Source: Deltaproteobacteria bacterium
Lineage (GTDB): Bacteria > Desulfobacterota > Syntrophia > Syntrophales > JAAYKM01
Direction: 5' to 3'
DNA length: 7,005 bases
Assembly: GCA_019136935.1 (NCBI GenBank)
Contig: JAGVTI010000065.1
Location: forward strand, 1-7,005
In this document: piece after piece, positions 6,418-7,005 of the stretch
Numbering within the stretch: the stretch's first letter is position 1
Layout: each line of letters opens with the position of its first letter
The notes under the pieces: generated by a model
Database searches by the model: none
Told to the model about the DNA's origin: nothing
Seen by the model: only the letters and a program-made list of their open reading frames with translations
Program-made: the position numbers and the translations under genes

Positions 6418-7005
6418 TCACGCATTATCCGGCTTTTCAATTTGAAGATCCTTCGGAGAAAAACGGTTGAAGGGAAGAAAAGCAAGGCCCAGCACCAGAA
6501 CGATACCGACCGATAGGGCGTGGTAGAGAATTGCGAAGCTCAGTGCATCCGCCTTTTCCAACCCGAACAGGGTCAGGGCCAGGATGCAGGCGTAATGCCA
6601 GTTGCCCACAAAGCCGGGGGCCGTCGGAATGGCGATTCCGACGATGAGGATCAGCATGAGAACAAAAGCGGCCAGAGGGGAGAGGGAATATCCGAAGGCG
6701 AGGAACAGGGCGTAGATGGCGAGCACGTCGATAATCCAGACCGTGACCGACAAGATCATGAGTCCGCCCAGTCTTTTCCAGTCCGTAATCACGGCAAAAC
6801 CGTCGATGAAATGGGCGATCATCCGGCGAATCTGCCCGGCGTACCGACTCTGCAGGGATTTTGGAATAAATCGGTCAATTCCCTCGAAACGCTTCCTCTT
6901 CGCGATGAACAGTCCGGATAGAACCACGGCGATGAGGACTATGGCCGACATGATGGATACGGAGCGGACCAGCCACGCCGGAAGCGGCATGAGGGGAATC
7001 ACTAA
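6418..7005 (-). CDS. Flippase-like membrane protein (UPF0104 / LPG-synthase TM family), C-terminal part
   Basis: The frame is open to the window edge, so the 195 visible residues are the C-terminal part of a protein usually about 300-340 residues long. The GTG at 7002 is probably internal. Visible features are hydrophobic segments at about 15-35, 79-104, 108-128 and 152-178, an amphipathic basic region (35-76), and the family hallmark PTAPGFVG (127-134) followed by a small-residue helix. Members of this superfamily (PF03706) include the transmembrane half of lysylphosphatidylglycerol synthase and stand-alone proteins often linked to lipid or glycolipid handling, for example beside glycosyltransferases. 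No catalytic MprF-type aminoacyl-transfer domain follows, because the protein ends after a short polar tail. Substrate cannot be told, and its natural operon partners lie outside the window. Confidence 0.75.
   Translation of the reverse strand, partial: LVIPLMPLPAWLVRSVSIMSAIVLIAVVLSGLFIAKRKRFEGIDRFIPKSLQSRYAGQIRRMIAHFIDGFAVITDWKRLGGLMILSVTVWIIDVLAIYALFLAFGYSLSPLAAFVLMLILIVGIAIPTAPGFVGNWHYACILALTLFGLEKADALSFAILYHALSVGIVLVLGLAFLPFNRFSPKDLQIEKPDNA

Overview
The window looks like a bacterial chromosome segment from a Gram-negative, probably a deltaproteobacterium in the broad sense (Desulfobacterota, Syntrophus-like). This is inferred from the adjacent NtrY-type kinase and NtrX-type regulator, the moderately GC-rich coding sequence and the mix of neighbouring families. 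No rRNA, tRNA, CRISPR array or complete mobile element is visible.

Layout. (1) Positions 1-2717, plus strand: the C-terminal part of an NtrY-like sensor histidine kinase (cut by the window start), then a complete NtrX-like sigma-54-dependent response regulator. They form a two-component pair with an 80-bp gap holding a small hairpin. (2) About 2730-3790: an AT-rich island with one minus-strand gene for an unrecognised, roughly eight-helix membrane protein. It is convergent with ntrX and looks compositionally foreign. (3) 3809-6019, minus strand: two closely spaced genes, a YjgN/DUF898-family membrane protein with three internal repeats and, 18 bp downstream, a membrane-anchored M48 zinc metallopeptidase. 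They probably form one operon. (4) 6020-6417: a non-coding stretch carrying a minus-strand promoter with perfect -35 and -10 hexamers, which implies a leader of about 320 nt before the DUF898 gene. A sigma-54-like promoter candidate lies inside that leader. (5) 6418-7005, minus strand: the C-terminal part of a flippase-like membrane protein of the LPG-synthase transmembrane/UPF0104 type, cut by the window end.

How the parts may relate. The kinase would phosphorylate the regulator, which would activate sigma-54 promoters. A sigma-54-like site upstream of the DUF898-M48 pair makes it possible, but unproven, that this nearby membrane/protease unit is under such control. The DUF898-M48 pair is the best candidate here for a poorly described system. 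The orphan membrane gene in the AT-rich island is the least explained gene.
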